From Euglena gracilis (lineage: Eukaryota > Euglenida > Euglenophyceae > Euglenales), in the NCBI GenBank assembly GCA_039621445.1, contig CP154955.1, forward strand, positions 21,131,823 through 21,195,822: 64,000 nucleotides of DNA. Reading direction: 5' to 3'. Positions 11,701 through 22,439 of this stretch are shown in pieces (within the stretch, counting starts at the first letter, position 1; each line of letters opens with the position of its first letter). The position numbers and the translations under genes are program-made. The notes beneath the pieces are model-generated. The model ran no database searches. It saw only the letters and a program-made list of their open reading frames with translations, and was not told the origin of the DNA.

Positions 11701-13101
11701 GCAGTGCAGTGCAGTGCAGTGCAGTGCAGTGCAGTGCAGTGCAGTGCAGTGCAGTGCAGTAGTGTAGTGTAGTGTAGTGTAGTGTAGTGTCGTGTCGTGT
11801 CGTGTCGTGTCGTGTCGTGTGGTGTAGTGTAGTGTAGTGTAGTGTGGTGTGGTGTGGTGTGGTGTGGTGTAGTGTAGTGTAGTGTAGTGTAGTGTAGTGT
11901 AGTGTAGTGTAGTGTAGTGTAGTGTAGTGTAGTGTAGTGCAGTGCAGTGCAGTGCAGTGTAGTGTTGTAGTGTAGTGTAGTGTAGTGTAGTGTAGTGTAG
12001 TGTAGTGTACTGCAGTGCAGTGCAGTGCAGTGCAGTGCAGTGCAGTGCAGTGCAGTGCAGTGCAGTGCAGTGCAGTGCAGTGCAGTGCAGTAGTGTAGTG
12101 TAGTGTAGTGTAGTGTAGTGCAGTGCAGTGCAGTGCAGTGCAGTGCAGTGCAGTGCAGTAGTGTAGTGTAGTGTAGTGTAGTGTCGTGTCGTGTCGTGTC
12201 GTGTCGTGTGGTGTAGTGTAGTGTAGTGTGGTGTGGTGTGGTGTGGTGTAGTGTAGTGTAGTGTAGTGTAGTGTAGTGTAGTGTAGTGTAGTGTCGTGTA
12301 GTGTAGTGTAGTGCAGTGCAGTGCAGTGTAGTGTTGTAGTGTAGTGTAGTGTAGTGTAGTGTAGTGTACTGCAGTGCAGTGCAGTGCAGTGCAGTGCAGT
12401 GCAGTGCAGTGCAGTGCAGTGCAGTGCAGTGCAGTGCAGTGCAGTGCAGTGCAGTGCAGTGCAGTAGTGTAGTGTAGTGTAGTGTAGTGTAGTGTAGTGT
12501 AGTGTAGTGTAGTGTAGTGTAGTGTAGTGTAGTGTCGTGTCGTGTCGTGTCGTGTGGTGTAGTGTAGTGTAGTGTAATGTGGTGTGGTGTGGTGTGGTGT
12601 GGTGTAGTGTAGTGTAGTGTAGTGTAGTGTAGTGTAGTGTAGTGTAGTGTAGTGCAGTGCAGTGCAGTGCAGTGCAGTGCAGTGCAGTGCAGTGCAGTGC
12701 AGTGCAGTGCAGTGCAGTGCAGTGCAGTGCAGTAGTGTAGTGTAGTGTAGTGTAGTGTAGTGCAGTGCAGTGCTGTGCAGTGCAGTGCAGTGCAGTAGTG
12801 TAGTGTAGTGTAGTGTAGTGTAGTGTAGTGTCGTGTCGTGTCGTGTCGTGTCGTGTCGTGTGGTGTGGTGTGGTGTAGTGTAGTGTAGTGTGGTGTGGTG
12901 TGGTGTGGTGTGGTGTGGTGTAGTGTAGTGTAGTGTAGTGTAGTGTAGTGTAGTGTAGTGTAGTGTAGTGTAGTGTAGTGCAGTGCAGTGCAGTGCAGTG
13001 TAGTGTTGTAGTGTAGTGTAGTGTAGTGTAGTGTAGTGTAGTGTAGTGTAGTGTAGTGTAGTGTAGTGTAGTGTAGTGTAGTGTAGTGTAGTGTAGTGTA
13101 G
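8756..13101. repeat. pentanucleotide satellite with higher-order structure
   Basis: About 4.35 kb is made almost only of 5-bp units TGNNG: TGTAG, TGCAG, TGTGG and TGTCG, arranged in homogeneous blocks of one type. Rare marker variants recur at long spacing. TGTTG occurs near 10874, 11275, 11963, 12331 and 13004. TGTAATG occurs near 10400, 11502 and 12573. A 4-bp slip (GCAGTGTATGTAG) occurs near 9905, 10490 and 11590. The spacings of about 370-400, 680 and 1070-1100 bp show a nested higher-order repeat. Long stop-free minus-strand frames arise because units such as CTACA contain no stop in any phase; I do not treat these as genes. Confidence 0.97.
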
Positions 13102-13382
13102 GCAGGGTTTTGGCCATTTTTGGCCTTTTTTTGGCGCGGAATGCCGAGAAAAATTTTGGCCCCAAAATTGACCACCAAAAAGTTGATTCCCCGGAGGTTG
13201 GTGGGTCTTTTAAAAAAACCCTGGCATGGGCCATCCGGTGGGAGGCGATCAACGCAAATGAGGTTGGTCGCCATTTCCTAACTGGCAGCCCGATAATGAT
13301 ACCTCGGCCAGCGTTTTCGTCGGTGTTGGAATTCTGGGGATCGCCTTTGTGCAAATCAGGTCACTGCCCTCCACCCCCCCAG

Positions 13383-13480
13383 GTCTATGTGGCCCTGGGG
13401 TCAATCTACACCAACGCATGGCATTACCTAGAGAGACAGAACAGTCAAATGCCTGGAACGACACATGCATCAGGATCCAG
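13383..13480 (+). CDS. weak exon candidate upstream of the SANT exon
   Basis: A run of C and a CCCCCCAG acceptor precede an open stretch reading VYVALGSIYTNAWHYLERQN and then SQMPGTTHAS. A stop follows shortly after, with no strong donor. Included only because it lies next to the first SANT exon. Confidence 0.2.
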
Positions 13481-13528
13481 TTGGTGGTGATTGGTTGCAG
13501 ATATCTGCGTCGCCCCTTATTTCCACAG

Positions 13529-13648
13529 AGACAGAACCGCCAGCTGAAGTTGGTTTCGTGGTCTGAGCGAGAAGTTCGAAGTTTCTTGCGGTGTCTCAAA
13601 GTGCATGGGAAGGATTTCCGGGCGATGTTGGAAGATTTGCCGGGCAAG
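13529..13648 (+). CDS. exon: N-terminal two thirds of a SANT/Myb-like domain
   Basis: The 120-nt exon is bounded by TTTCCACAG and by AAG/GTATTT, and is in phase 0 at both ends. Its 40 codons contain the SANT signature W-S-E-R-E..FL..L..HGKDF..ML..LPGK: the first-helix Trp, the acidic pair, the His-Gly-Lys-Asp-Phe turn and the Leu-Pro-x-Lys before the last helix. SANT domains of this type are typical of nuclear co-repressor and histone-modifying complex subunits (CoREST, MTA and MIER families), where they contact histone tails or deacetylases. The domain is completed by the exon at 14676. The split site, right after Lys, is phase-compatible. Confidence 0.8.
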
Positions 13649-14675
13649 GTATTTTTTGGATGCACTGCCTCCCACGCCTCCCCTCTTGCTCACCATGTAT
13701 CCGATGTATCACATCCTAGAAGGATTTTCCTTCGAAATCTTGTTCTCGATCATAGTAACCTCCGGTAAAATGTCATCAGGGTCCTATCCGTCGCATTTAC
13801 CGCCAGTTCATTGCCTGCAACAACCTATGGAGTTTTTTTTGAAGTTTGCTGCGAAAGGAGTGTGTTTTTCAGCTGAAAATTCTCGTAGATGAAAGGGCCA
13901 AAACGTACAAGAAGGCTTCCACCAGTTGCCAGTTGAGCTCTTTGGCAGGTTGGCCACATCACCCCATTTATGTCAAGGCTCTGTAACATCCACATGCAGG
14001 AGAAATGAACCTTTCTTTCCGCAAGTGCGCAAAGGAACATATTTTGTTCCTACACAAAGGACAAGTGGTTCAAGTCCATTGGACAAGTGGTTCAAGTCAG
14101 TCTTCCTTTTCAGTCAGAAGACCCCCCCAGTGGGGGGTCTGGGGCTGGACTTGCTTGGGGGGCCAGCATTTTCTGCAGAAAATCTAAGGAAATTTTTAAC
14201 AATTTTTTTTGCCAAAAGTGCCCAAAATGGCATTTTTGGCCGATTTTGGGCAATTTTTTCGTCCTGGTGCTTTTGCGCAGGCCGGATTTCAGTCACCTGA
14301 ACTGTGCCACTGCACAGGAGAGGTGCCCCCCCCCCCTGCTGGACCGGAGGATGGTCCGACTTGTCCCCCCCCCTGCTTTTATATCCAACCCTGGGGTTGG
14401 CCCCTGCGAGGGTTGGCCCCTGCGAGGCTATCGAGAGATGCCTTCGAAGGGGCTTTATGACCTCCCCAGAGTGGGTCCCCACTGGGTCCCCCAAGGGGTT
14501 CCCTCTCCCTAGGGGTGGCTGGGCAGGTGCCAACCTGTCCCCTCCAGTTCCGAAAAGAACCTCTGATGGGGCTGGGGACTGCGGATTTCCTCTTAATTGC
14601 GGATTCTCTCTGATTTGCTGTCTGAAATGGTTCTACATCGACATCCATTATCCTACTCTCATTTGTGGTTCTCAG

Positions 14676-14721
14676 ACGGTGGCGGAGTGCGTCGACTTCT
14701 TCTACAAGGCCAAGTACAAGA
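14676..14721 (+). CDS. exon: C-terminal helix of the SANT domain
   Basis: After the acceptor GGTTCTCAG the frame reads TVAECVDFFYKAKYK. This is the canonical last SANT helix (Lys-Thr..Glu-Cys-Val-x-Phe-Phe/Tyr-Tyr..Lys), with the Lys supplied by the previous exon. The end at 14721 (A/GTCCAG) is my choice because its phase fits the next candidate exon at 15257. Reading on without splicing gives a Ser/Pro-rich tail. The joined domain is the best evidence of a real host gene in the window. Confidence 0.75.
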
Positions 14722-15256
14722 GTCCAGCACCCAGCCCTCCCTCCCCCCCTCCGTCCTTCAGACCCTCATTTCGCTATGGCTTTTCAGAATGGGGGGTGGC
14801 TGCTGAACGCAAATGCGATTTATTTTGCATTTTTTTTTGTGTTCTTTCCCCCAGTGATCTTTCATTTTATTCTGGAAAAAAATTCAATTATGGAAAATTC
14901 CTCCAAATTTTCCAATGACCAAAATTTTCATTTCTGCATTTTATTGGTCAACAAATTGCATATTTTTTATGCAAAATAAAAAAATATATCTTTGAAGGGG
15001 TCAGAAAATTCTGAGTCCTCCCAGCAGAAAGGTGTACGTCCCAGGAAAGGAATTCACCTGCGATTTGTCTTTTTTGTGTTTTTTTGTTTTTTTTTGCGTC
15101 ATATTTTCCAAGAGTCCCTGTTGCTCCCCCACCTGCTGTAACGCCCACCGGTAGCTATTGTGTGTCACAAGCAACCACACGACAGGTCAACTACGCCGCA
15201 GGTCCAGGTGGGGGTTCGGTGCTTTCATCAGGGAAGGGGAGGGGAAGGCGCTTTAG

Positions 15257-15428
15257 ATGGGGTCGAGCTTTGGGTGGTACCGGAACACATCTGGGAGGGC
15301 CGGCTGCCCCCGGTGCTGGCGGGCCTGCGCCGGTGGAAGGCGCAGCACCCGGAGGACCAGCGCGCGGCCGGCGTGGCGCGGATGGCCGCCATGAGGGCCA
15401 AGGAGCAGCTCACCGCCCGGTCCCGCAG
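15257..15428 (+). CDS. candidate exon downstream of the SANT domain
   Basis: The acceptor CGCTTTAG precedes 15257 and the donor CCCGCAG/GTGGCG follows 15428. The frame starts with GVELWVVPEHIWEGRLPPVL and ends in a charged helical segment (RWKAQHPEDQRAAGVARMAA, MRAKEQLTARSRR). It is phase-compatible with the preceding SANT exon. No named domain is recognised. Confidence 0.5.
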
Positions 15429-15683
15429 GTGGCGGAAAGGCATTATTTTTAATGTTGTTTTTTTTGCAGTTTTAAGGCATTTTGGGTGCTATTTCCAGGG
15501 TGGTCCAACGCCTTTCCGGGCATCGAGCCAATGTTTTTTGATTTTGCATGTTATCCAAAATCCAAAAAAATAAATAATCAAAAACACATTTTTTTGAGCT
15601 TTGGTTGGATAGACAAATGTTCCAGCAATGCCAGAAATCATTTTTTCCTTCCTGGAGTTGCTGGAGTTGGTACCCACCCTCAG

Positions 15684-15783
15684 TAGTGGGCCCTGCACTC
15701 CAAACGCTTGTGGAAGAAATCAGAACAAGTCTCAACAAACGACGACGCCACAAGGGCGAGGAAAGCACCAGGCATTTTTTAAG
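15684..15783 (+). CDS. candidate exon with basic segment
   Basis: It is bounded by CACCCTCAG and AAG/GTGCCT. The most protein-like frame reads VVGPALQTLVEEIRTSLNKR followed by RRHKGEEST, a short helix ending in a basic, nuclear-signal-like cluster. Its phase does not join cleanly to both neighbours, so a missed exon or a different splice choice is likely. Confidence 0.4.
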
Positions 15784-16175
15784 GTGCCTGGAAGAACCTG
15801 AAAATTCCTAAAAATGCCTTAAAAACTCGGACCGGCAGAATCTTCTCTGACCAAGCAAAAAAAAGTCACAAAATCTCGGCAATACGGGCCAGGAGGGACC
15901 CGGAATTTTTACGCTTTGTGTCCAAATTTCCGAGTCCTCGGCGGTACCGAATTCCTTGTTGCATTGGGTGTGCGAACCTCACATCTGCACTCCTCTGCCA
16001 ACGCCAGGCCCCTTCAAGCTGCCGCTCTGGAGCATCATCCGCGGTACCCACCCCCCAGGAAGTCGGTGGTCCTCGTGTGGAGACGTGATGCACCTCAGAA
16101 AAGGGGTGTGTGCCCACCTGGCACTGGCATTGTGCTCTGTCGCATCAATGTGTTATATGTTCAGTTCCTGGACTG

Positions 16176-16179
<4 letters not shown>

Positions 16180-16235
<56 letters not shown>
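16180..16235. repeat. (TC)n microsatellite
   Basis: About 28 TC dinucleotides without interruption. They form part of the pyrimidine-rich sequence upstream of the acceptor at 16301. Confidence 0.95.
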
Positions 16236-16239
<4 letters not shown>

Positions 16240-16301
16240 TGTGTTGTGTTGTGTTTGTTTGTCTCTATCTATTTGTGTGTTGTGTTTTATTCCCTTTGCA
16301 G

Positions 16302-16447
16302 TGCGAAAGTCCACGGTGCATTTCGACTGGATGAAGCTGATAAAGGCGGCATACCGAGCTGGGCGTGCCCAGCAATCCCTGGCCCGGCAGGCCAAACATT
16401 TGCAGGCACCTCCTCCTCCGCCAACCCTCAACGGCGAAACCTTGCAG
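16302..16447 (+). CDS. candidate exon, basic helical
   Basis: A strong acceptor (TATTCCCTTTGCAG, after the TC tract) and a donor (TTGCAG/GTTTGC) bound 146 nt. The frame reads VRKSTVHFDWMKLIKAAYRA, then GRAQQSLARQAKHLQ and a Pro-run. The helical, basic character resembles other parts of this gene. No domain is recognised. Confidence 0.5.
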
Positions 16448-17200
16448 GTTTGCGATGAAGCGCGCAATGGGGGGGAGAAGGGAAAGTGCCCCCCCCTCCC
16501 AATTTGGAGTGTAATCACAATCACGCACCTTCAACGGGCTTTTTGGGAGGGAGGAAGATCAAAATGAAAAGATTAATGCTTAGCTCGAGGTAATTTGAAT
16601 TGCTTCTTCCTTGCTGTTTTGTTTGACAGAAGGAATGCTCTTGAGCACACTCGCTGCACCTAAGGTGCTCTTACTTATATTATATATTGTCTTATATTTG
16701 ACCCCGTCCTCCTATTTGGGGAGTTTTGCAACTGCATGATTCCTATCTTTCCGTATTGTTTTAAAACCGCTTTCCTTCACTGCTTGTGTTTTCCAGCTTT
16801 TCTCAGCCAATTTCATTCACGTCTTTTTTTGCAGAAAACACAAGCAAGAACAGGAAAATCCCAGGATAAATGCAAATTGGAAACAAATGGATAATTCACT
16901 GAAAAGTGCAGTTTCCTTCGCATCCCCCAAACCCCAATTATTTTTTCTGCTGGATTTCCGTTATGAATGGGAATGCACCTGAAAATTTTTATTGCACCAA
17001 CTTGTGCCAGAAAGAACATGTACCCCCAGCGTGAATGGTTGATACCTTTACCCCAGTGTAAATGGTTCCAGTCAAAAAATAAAAGATGAAAGTGATCCAT
17101 CCGGTGCCAAAACGTTCCAGAAAATTATTCCTGTAAACATGGTCCCCCCCCCCAGTTTTGGTCAAACTGGAGCAGCCAATCTTCTTTTGGGGGTTCCAAC

Positions 17201-17446
17201 GTGGCAAAAGGGGTGATGCTGGATTCTTTAAATGAATCCGATCAGAAAATGGATGATGAACAACCTTTCTCCGTCGTGCATCAGGCTGGGGTTGCCTTTG
17301 CCACTGCCGCGGCCACCACAACTAGTGTGCATCCCTGGGGCCAAGAGGAGCAACCTCATGACGCATTTTCTCTCCATGTGCAACGCCCTGTCAGCCCGGC
17401 GTCAGATTTCGATTTTGCGGATGAGTGGCGTTGGAAACGGACACGG
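17201..17446 (+). CDS. candidate exon, Ser/Thr/Ala-rich
   Basis: One frame is open with a natural-looking composition (NESDQKMDDEQPFSVVHQAG, then a TAAATTTS run and DFDFADEWRWKRTR) and ends at a donor CGG/GTGTGC. The 5' limit is unclear; several AG dinucleotides occur. A second frame is open too, so the reading is tentative. Confidence 0.3.
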
Positions 17447-17507
17447 GTGTGCTACCTTCCAAGATCGCCATGATTTCAAATGCATGTCTTAAGAAAATTC
17501 AGTGCAG

Positions 17508-17630
17508 TGCCCCGTCGACACGGTGCAAAACGCAGTGCCTCTTCTCCCGGGCTGAAAACTCCAAGAAATGACCGTGTTTTGCAGCGGCGCCTGTTCTCCC
17601 AAAGGAAAGTGCACAGGCACTCACATGAGG
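17508..17630 (+). CDS. candidate basic exon with strong donor
   Basis: The acceptor AGTGCAG precedes 17508, and the consensus donor GAGG/GTATGT follows 17630. The frame is strongly basic (RRHGAKRSASSPGLKTPRND, then RVLQRRLFSQRKVHRHSHE), as expected for a nuclear chromatin protein tail. The dispersed repeat begins right after it, so any further exons of the gene are beyond or lost. Confidence 0.45.
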
Positions 17631-17639
17631 GTATGTTGT

Positions 17640-18904
17640 TCCGGCTTACCCCCTCCCCCCGAAACCCCCCTGAGTAGGCAATGGCACCCGCGGATTATCG
17701 ATGTGACCTGATTTCCGGACCCAAGAAGTTAATAGCCTGTAGGTTAGGAGAGGATCCCTAGTTTCTCCAGAGCCCTCATTTTGCCCCCAATTCCCCGCCA
17801 GTCCGGAGATATGGCCCGAGCAAAAAAGTTGTCTACCTTTTTTTTCCAAAGAAATTTCATTGGACAGGCAAAAGGGGTCATTTTTGGAGTCAAAAAATTG
17901 AAAATTCAATATATCTCGAAAACGCAGGGGATTTGAGAAAAAGTAAAGAGCACCTCATTCCACATCTTTGGGACGCCCTATCCACCGGTATGCGCGGTTT
18001 GGGCCAACTCCCCGCCTGGGCCGAGATATGGCCGTTTTTGCAAAATATCTCCAAAATGGTGGGGAGTTGAAAAAAATGTCCGGCGACCTAATTTGAAGCC
18101 CTCGGAACGCTTTACACTTTTTCCACCGTCAGACTCAGCCGTTTTCTGCCAAAAAGTCGAAAAAAATCGGGAAAAAATTGCCCAAAACCATGTTTTTTTT
18201 GGCCTCCCGGACCCGGAAAATGTGCCTTTGAGCCAAAAATGAGCGTTTTTTTGACCCGCCAGTGCCCCGTTTTGGGCCCGAATCCTATGGACTTGGGGTC
18301 AAAACCGGGTCAAAAAAGCCGAAAAAAAATCGAATTTTTTTTGCCCAAAACGTTGTTTTTTGTCCTCCCGGACCTGGAAAAACTGTTTTTGAGCCGAAAA
18401 TGAGCGTCCATCGCCCCGTTTTTGGACCGCCAGCCCATTGACTTTGGGTTAAAACCGGGTCAAAAAAGTCGAAAAAGATTAAAAAAATTTGCCCAAAATG
18501 GTGTTTTTTTAGCCTCACGGACCCGGGAAAAGTGTTTTTGAGCCGAAAGTGAGCGTTTTTCAACCCCCCGAAAGTGAGCGTTTTTCAACCCCCCGAAAGT
18601 GAGCGTTTTTCAACCCCCCGAAAGTGAGCGTTTTTCAACCCCCCCGAAAGTGAGCGTTTTTCAACCCCCCGTCCCCGGCCTGGGTTGGGCAGCCAGCCGA
18701 GCCGCCGCGCGGGCCGGGCCAAGCCGCCGGGCTGCCGGACCGCCGGCCGGGCTAGGCCGGGCCGGGCCGGGCCGGGCCACCGGCTGGACCGGGCCGGGCC
18801 GGGCCGGGCCACGAGCTGGACCGGGCCGGGCCGGGCTGGGGAGGTCTCCCAAAGAGCTCAGCTCCCTGGTCGCTGAGCTCTTATCAGTTTAGAGTAAGAG
18901 CGAA
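17640..18904. repeat. dispersed repeat, tandem copy A (~1.26 kb)
   Basis: It starts with a C-run block and GGCAATGGCACCCGCGG, and contains the recognisable segments TAGGTTAGGAGAGGATCCCTA, GATATGGCCCGAGCAAA and AATATATCTCGAAAACGCAG. It ends in a GGGCC-rich block followed by GTCTCCCAAAGAGCTCAGC. The same order of segments restarts at 18905. No coding function is evident. A reverse-orientation copy lies at about 39650-40055 inside the LTR retrotransposon. Confidence 0.85.
18544..18670. repeat. 26-bp tandem repeat, 5 copies
   Basis: The unit CGAAAGTGAGCGTTTTTCAA plus a C-run repeats five times, with the C-run varying by one base. It sits just before the GGGCC-rich block of dispersed repeat copy A. 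Copy B has only one related unit (AAAATGAGCGTTTTTCAA) at the same place. Confidence 0.9.
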
Positions 18905-20096
18905 GCTTACCACCCCCCCCCGCGAAACCCCCCCTGAGTCGGCAATGGCACCTGCGGATTATCTGTGGCCTGATTTCCGGACCCGAGAAGTTAATAGCCT
19001 ATAGGTTAGGAGAGGATCCCTAGTTCTCCAGAGCCCTCATTTTACCCCCAATTCCCCGCCAGTCCGGAGATATGGCCCGAGCAAAGAAGTTGTCTACCTT
19101 TTTTTTCCAAAGAAATTTCATTGGACAGGCAAAAGGGGTCATTTTTGGAGTCAAAAAAATCGAAAATTCAATATATCTCGAAAACGCAGGGGATTTGAGA
19201 AAAAGTAAAGAGTACCTCATTCCACAATTTTGGGACGCCCTATCCACCGGTATGCGCGGTTTGGCCAACTCCCCGCCTGGGCCGAGATATGGCCGTTTTG
19301 TGGTTTCGCCAGGGGGGACTCTGCCATTTGGGGCCCAAAACAGGCCAAAAAACCAGTTTTTTTGCAAAATATCTCTAAAATGGTGGGGAGTTGAAAAAAA
19401 TGTCCGGCGACCTAATTTGAAGCCCTCGGAACGCACTATCTACTGGTATTTTGATTTCCCCGTAACTCCTCACCTAGCCCGACATACGGCCGTTTTTCGG
19501 CCCAGATGGCCATTTTGTACACTTTTCCCAGTATCCGATTTTGCTGTTTTCGGGGGGGGGGGGGGTCAAAAAATCAATGTTTTCAAAATTTCTCCAAAAT
19601 GATGCAAAATCAAAGGAAATGTCCGGAGACCTAATATGAAGCCCTTGGAATGCCCCATCTACCGGTATTTTGATTTCCCCGCAAATCCCCGCCTGGCCCG
19701 AGATGCGGCCGTTTTTCCGCCAATTTGGGACATTTTGAACAATTTTTCCACTGTCAGATTTGGCCGTTTTCGGCCAAAAAGTCGAAAAAAATTGACTTTG
19801 GGTCAAAACCGGGTCAAAAAAGTCGAAAAAAATCGAAATTTTTTTTTGCCCAAAACGATGTTTTTTTGGGGCTCCCGGACCCGGAAAAACTTTTTTTGAG
19901 CCGAAAATGAGCGTTTTTCAACCCCCCCGTCCCCAGCCCGGGCTGGACAGCCGGCCGAACCGCCGACCATGCCGGGCCGGGCTGCCGGGCCGCCGGCCAG
20001 GCTGCCGGGCCGGGCCGGGCCGCTGGTTGGACCGGGCTGGGCCGGTCGGGGGTGGTCTCCCAAAGAGCTCAGCTCTACGTCACACCCTGGTACCCC
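18905..20096. repeat. dispersed repeat, tandem copy B (~1.2 kb)
   Basis: Direct repeat of copy A in the same segment order: C-run, GGCAATGGCACCTGCGG, TAGGTTAGGAGAGGATCC, GATATGGCCCGAGCAAAG, AATATATCTCGAAAACG, the GGGCC block, then GTCTCCCAAAGAGCTCAGC. It carries extra internal sequence, for example a second CCTAATNTGAAGCCC block near 19630 and a G-run at 19550. Confidence 0.85.
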
Positions 20097-21209
20097 CAAC
20101 CGTGGGCTTGGTCCCCCCCACCAAGTGTAACACCGAACCCGAATAACACAGCCCAAACAAAAATTACAGGAAGTGAATTTTATGGGGAGAAATATCGCGG
20201 AGAAATAATATTTTGGGAAATTCTGATTGTGAAATTTTGAATTTTGGAGAAAATGTAATGTTCATCTGATGCCAAACTTTTATCATACCACTCTGCAGCC
20301 AAAAACTCTCTATCTTTGTCAATGTGGTGAAGAGAGTTCTGAAAAAGCGGGTCTTTTCAAGTGTGTGTGTGTGTGTGTGTGATGGCTATTTGACCAGTCA
20401 TCTTTGTATCCATAAGTGTCTGCAGTTTTTGAGGTGCACGTGTCTGCTTTGCCTTGGCTCAAAGAGGCGTCACAAAGGTGCAGTGGGGGGGAAATGCGAG
20501 AAAAATAATATTTGGCAATATTAAGGTGCTTTCCCAAAATACTCATATCCCTCATTTTTTGTTTGGATTGTCCAGCTGCCTTGCTGCGAGTTGAGGCTTC
20601 ACAGTTCTCTGCCATGCTTTGGGTGGTGCGGCGCAGTGTAGAACGTGCGGCAACCTCAAACCCCTGTGTCAAGGACTCGCAGGAGTTTTGTTCACAAGTA
20701 ATTTCTGGGAATAATTTTCTTTTTTAGGTGTCCCATTATTTTCGTCCGAGGGAGTGTCCAACGATTCATATCCAGACGATACAGATCCAACGATTTGTAT
20801 TTGTATTTGTGTGTGCACAAGATGATTGTCTTCTTTTTGCACCCCTGTGTTCCGTGTTTTCTTCTGACAGGATTCACCAGAAGAGGAGGATCTCAGGCGT
20901 TGTTCATATACAGAGACGTTCTGCGACGCCTCCGCCAAGCCTTTTTTGTCCTGGCCCCTCCTAATCTGTCCTCATCATTTTCAAGGGGAAAATGGCTGGG
21001 TCTTCAGGCACCAGGGTCCAAAACCGGTGTGCTTGCCATGGGCAGGCACCCCATACTCAAGGCACCCCTCACCCCCCCTGGGGTTGGCAAAAAGAAGCCT
21101 GCCTTGGGCATTATTTTTACCTGCTTTGGCAAGGTTCTGCTTTCTTCACTTGTCCACGAGCCTTCGGGGACAAAATGTTGAGGCCAGCTTTCACAAATTT
21201 GATAGAGTT
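20097..21209. other. no supported gene; GT repeat and weak exon-like blocks
   Basis: A (GT)10 tract lies at 20361-20380. Two short blocks behind acceptor-like sequences (from 20576 and from 20871) have open frames of 20-50 codons. Neither has a good donor or a recognisable domain, so I do not call them as genes. Confidence 0.5.
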
Positions 21210-21604
21210 GTAACCCCCCCCCCCAAATAACGGGGCAGTGCCCTTTGAGTGGGCAGTGCCCGAATAATGGGGCGAGGGGAAGGCTGAAAAAGATGGTTCC
21301 AATAACGGGGCACCCTCAGATTTTTTTGGTCCAAGAGGTTAGCGAGGACAAAAATATTCCAAAATTCTTGCCTGCCGCGAGTACATACATGTGCATATGT
21401 ATACAAACATGCATGCATATTTGTGTGTATGGCAGGGATTTACCAGTTATCCCCCCAGGGGGGTCCATTAGTAGTAAAATTCGGGGCGGGATCCAACGTT
21501 TGATGATGGCAGGTAGTGCCCGAATAACGGGGGGGGGGGGGAAGGTCAAAAAGATGGTGCCAGCAACGGGGCACCCCGCCCCGTTATTTGGGGGGGGGGG
21601 GTTA
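21210..21604. mobile_element. short inverted-repeat element (MITE-like), copy 2
   Basis: The ends are GTAACCCCC...AATAACGGGGC and its reverse complement GCCCCGTTATT...GGGGGTTAC, so both termini fit GTAACC/GGTTAC around C/G-runs of 10 or more. The interior closely matches copy 1 at 3233-3615, including the block with ACATATGTATACAAACAT-like sequence and the two subterminal AATAACGGGG repeats. No coding capacity. Confidence 0.8.
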
Positions 21605-22439
21605 CGCCAAAAGCACGTGTCTGAGCCTTTTAAGAAAAATTGGATACCTCAGGCACAAGGTATTTTTGCCGGTACCTGCCCAAAATTCGAAACCCTACCA
21701 ACGTGACCCAAACCTTGGCCTCGTTGGTTGTTGTTTTTTTTTGAATTGGGAAGCTTTCGTTCAGACTGAGCAGCTGTTATTAAGCATTCGAATGATTTGC
21801 GGCAACAGTTGCGGGGGCATTTGTCCCGCACCCCTGTGATCTTTGGATCTTTTCGCACGGCGGGTGCCAGGCGGCGCTGGCCCGGAGCACCTCCCCGCGG
21901 TCCACGAAGCGCCGTGCCCAGTTTTGCGGCCCAGTGTGAACGCTTACAATTTAAGATTGTGCATTCTGGCGCGGTTTTCACTGCCTTGGACTCTTTACCT
22001 TGCCTCCCCCAACCCAATCCTAATTTGAAAAATTTGTATGACCAGAACCGGAGTTCAGAAATATATTCTGTTTCTCTTCTCATCTTGCTTCCCGCTTCCC
22101 AAAAAAAAACGAGCAAGGTTAAAATCTTTTTGCCACAGCAACGAACAAACCACCCTCCACAGGGCAAAAGCCATGATTCCCATCATCCTCATCATCAAAA
22201 AAAAATTCCCACCATCAGCATCAAGTTTTTATTTTCAGATCCTTTTTTCCCAATGTCAAAAACTGGCACTGTTTGGCATTTTTATTTTGCGAAGAAAGAA
22301 ACCCCGGCTTTTAGGAGCTTAACGGCCATTTTAAGCACTTGTAACTTAGAAATTTGACTAACAGTTGGGAACCCTGTTTTCAGCAACCAACCATAAATTT
22401 CATTCCAAACGGCCCCTAAAAGTGTTTTTACGGACGGAT
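21605..22439. other. no supported gene
   Basis: A GC-rich patch at 21790-21950 is open on both strands and might be an exon (its end CGGCGG/GTGCCA resembles a donor). No domain or consistent frame was found. Confidence 0.45.

Noticed and set aside
8591-13354. Stop-free minus-strand frames of about 1500-1590 codons (His/Thr/Leu/Tyr/Cys repeats)
   Set aside because: They translate the pentanucleotide satellite. The minus-strand units lack stops in all three phases, so length is no evidence of coding, and the flanking parts show no domain.
21797-22357. A 186-codon plus-strand frame
   Set aside because: Only the first third is GC-rich and protein-like. The rest reads through AT-rich non-coding sequence, and no domain is seen.
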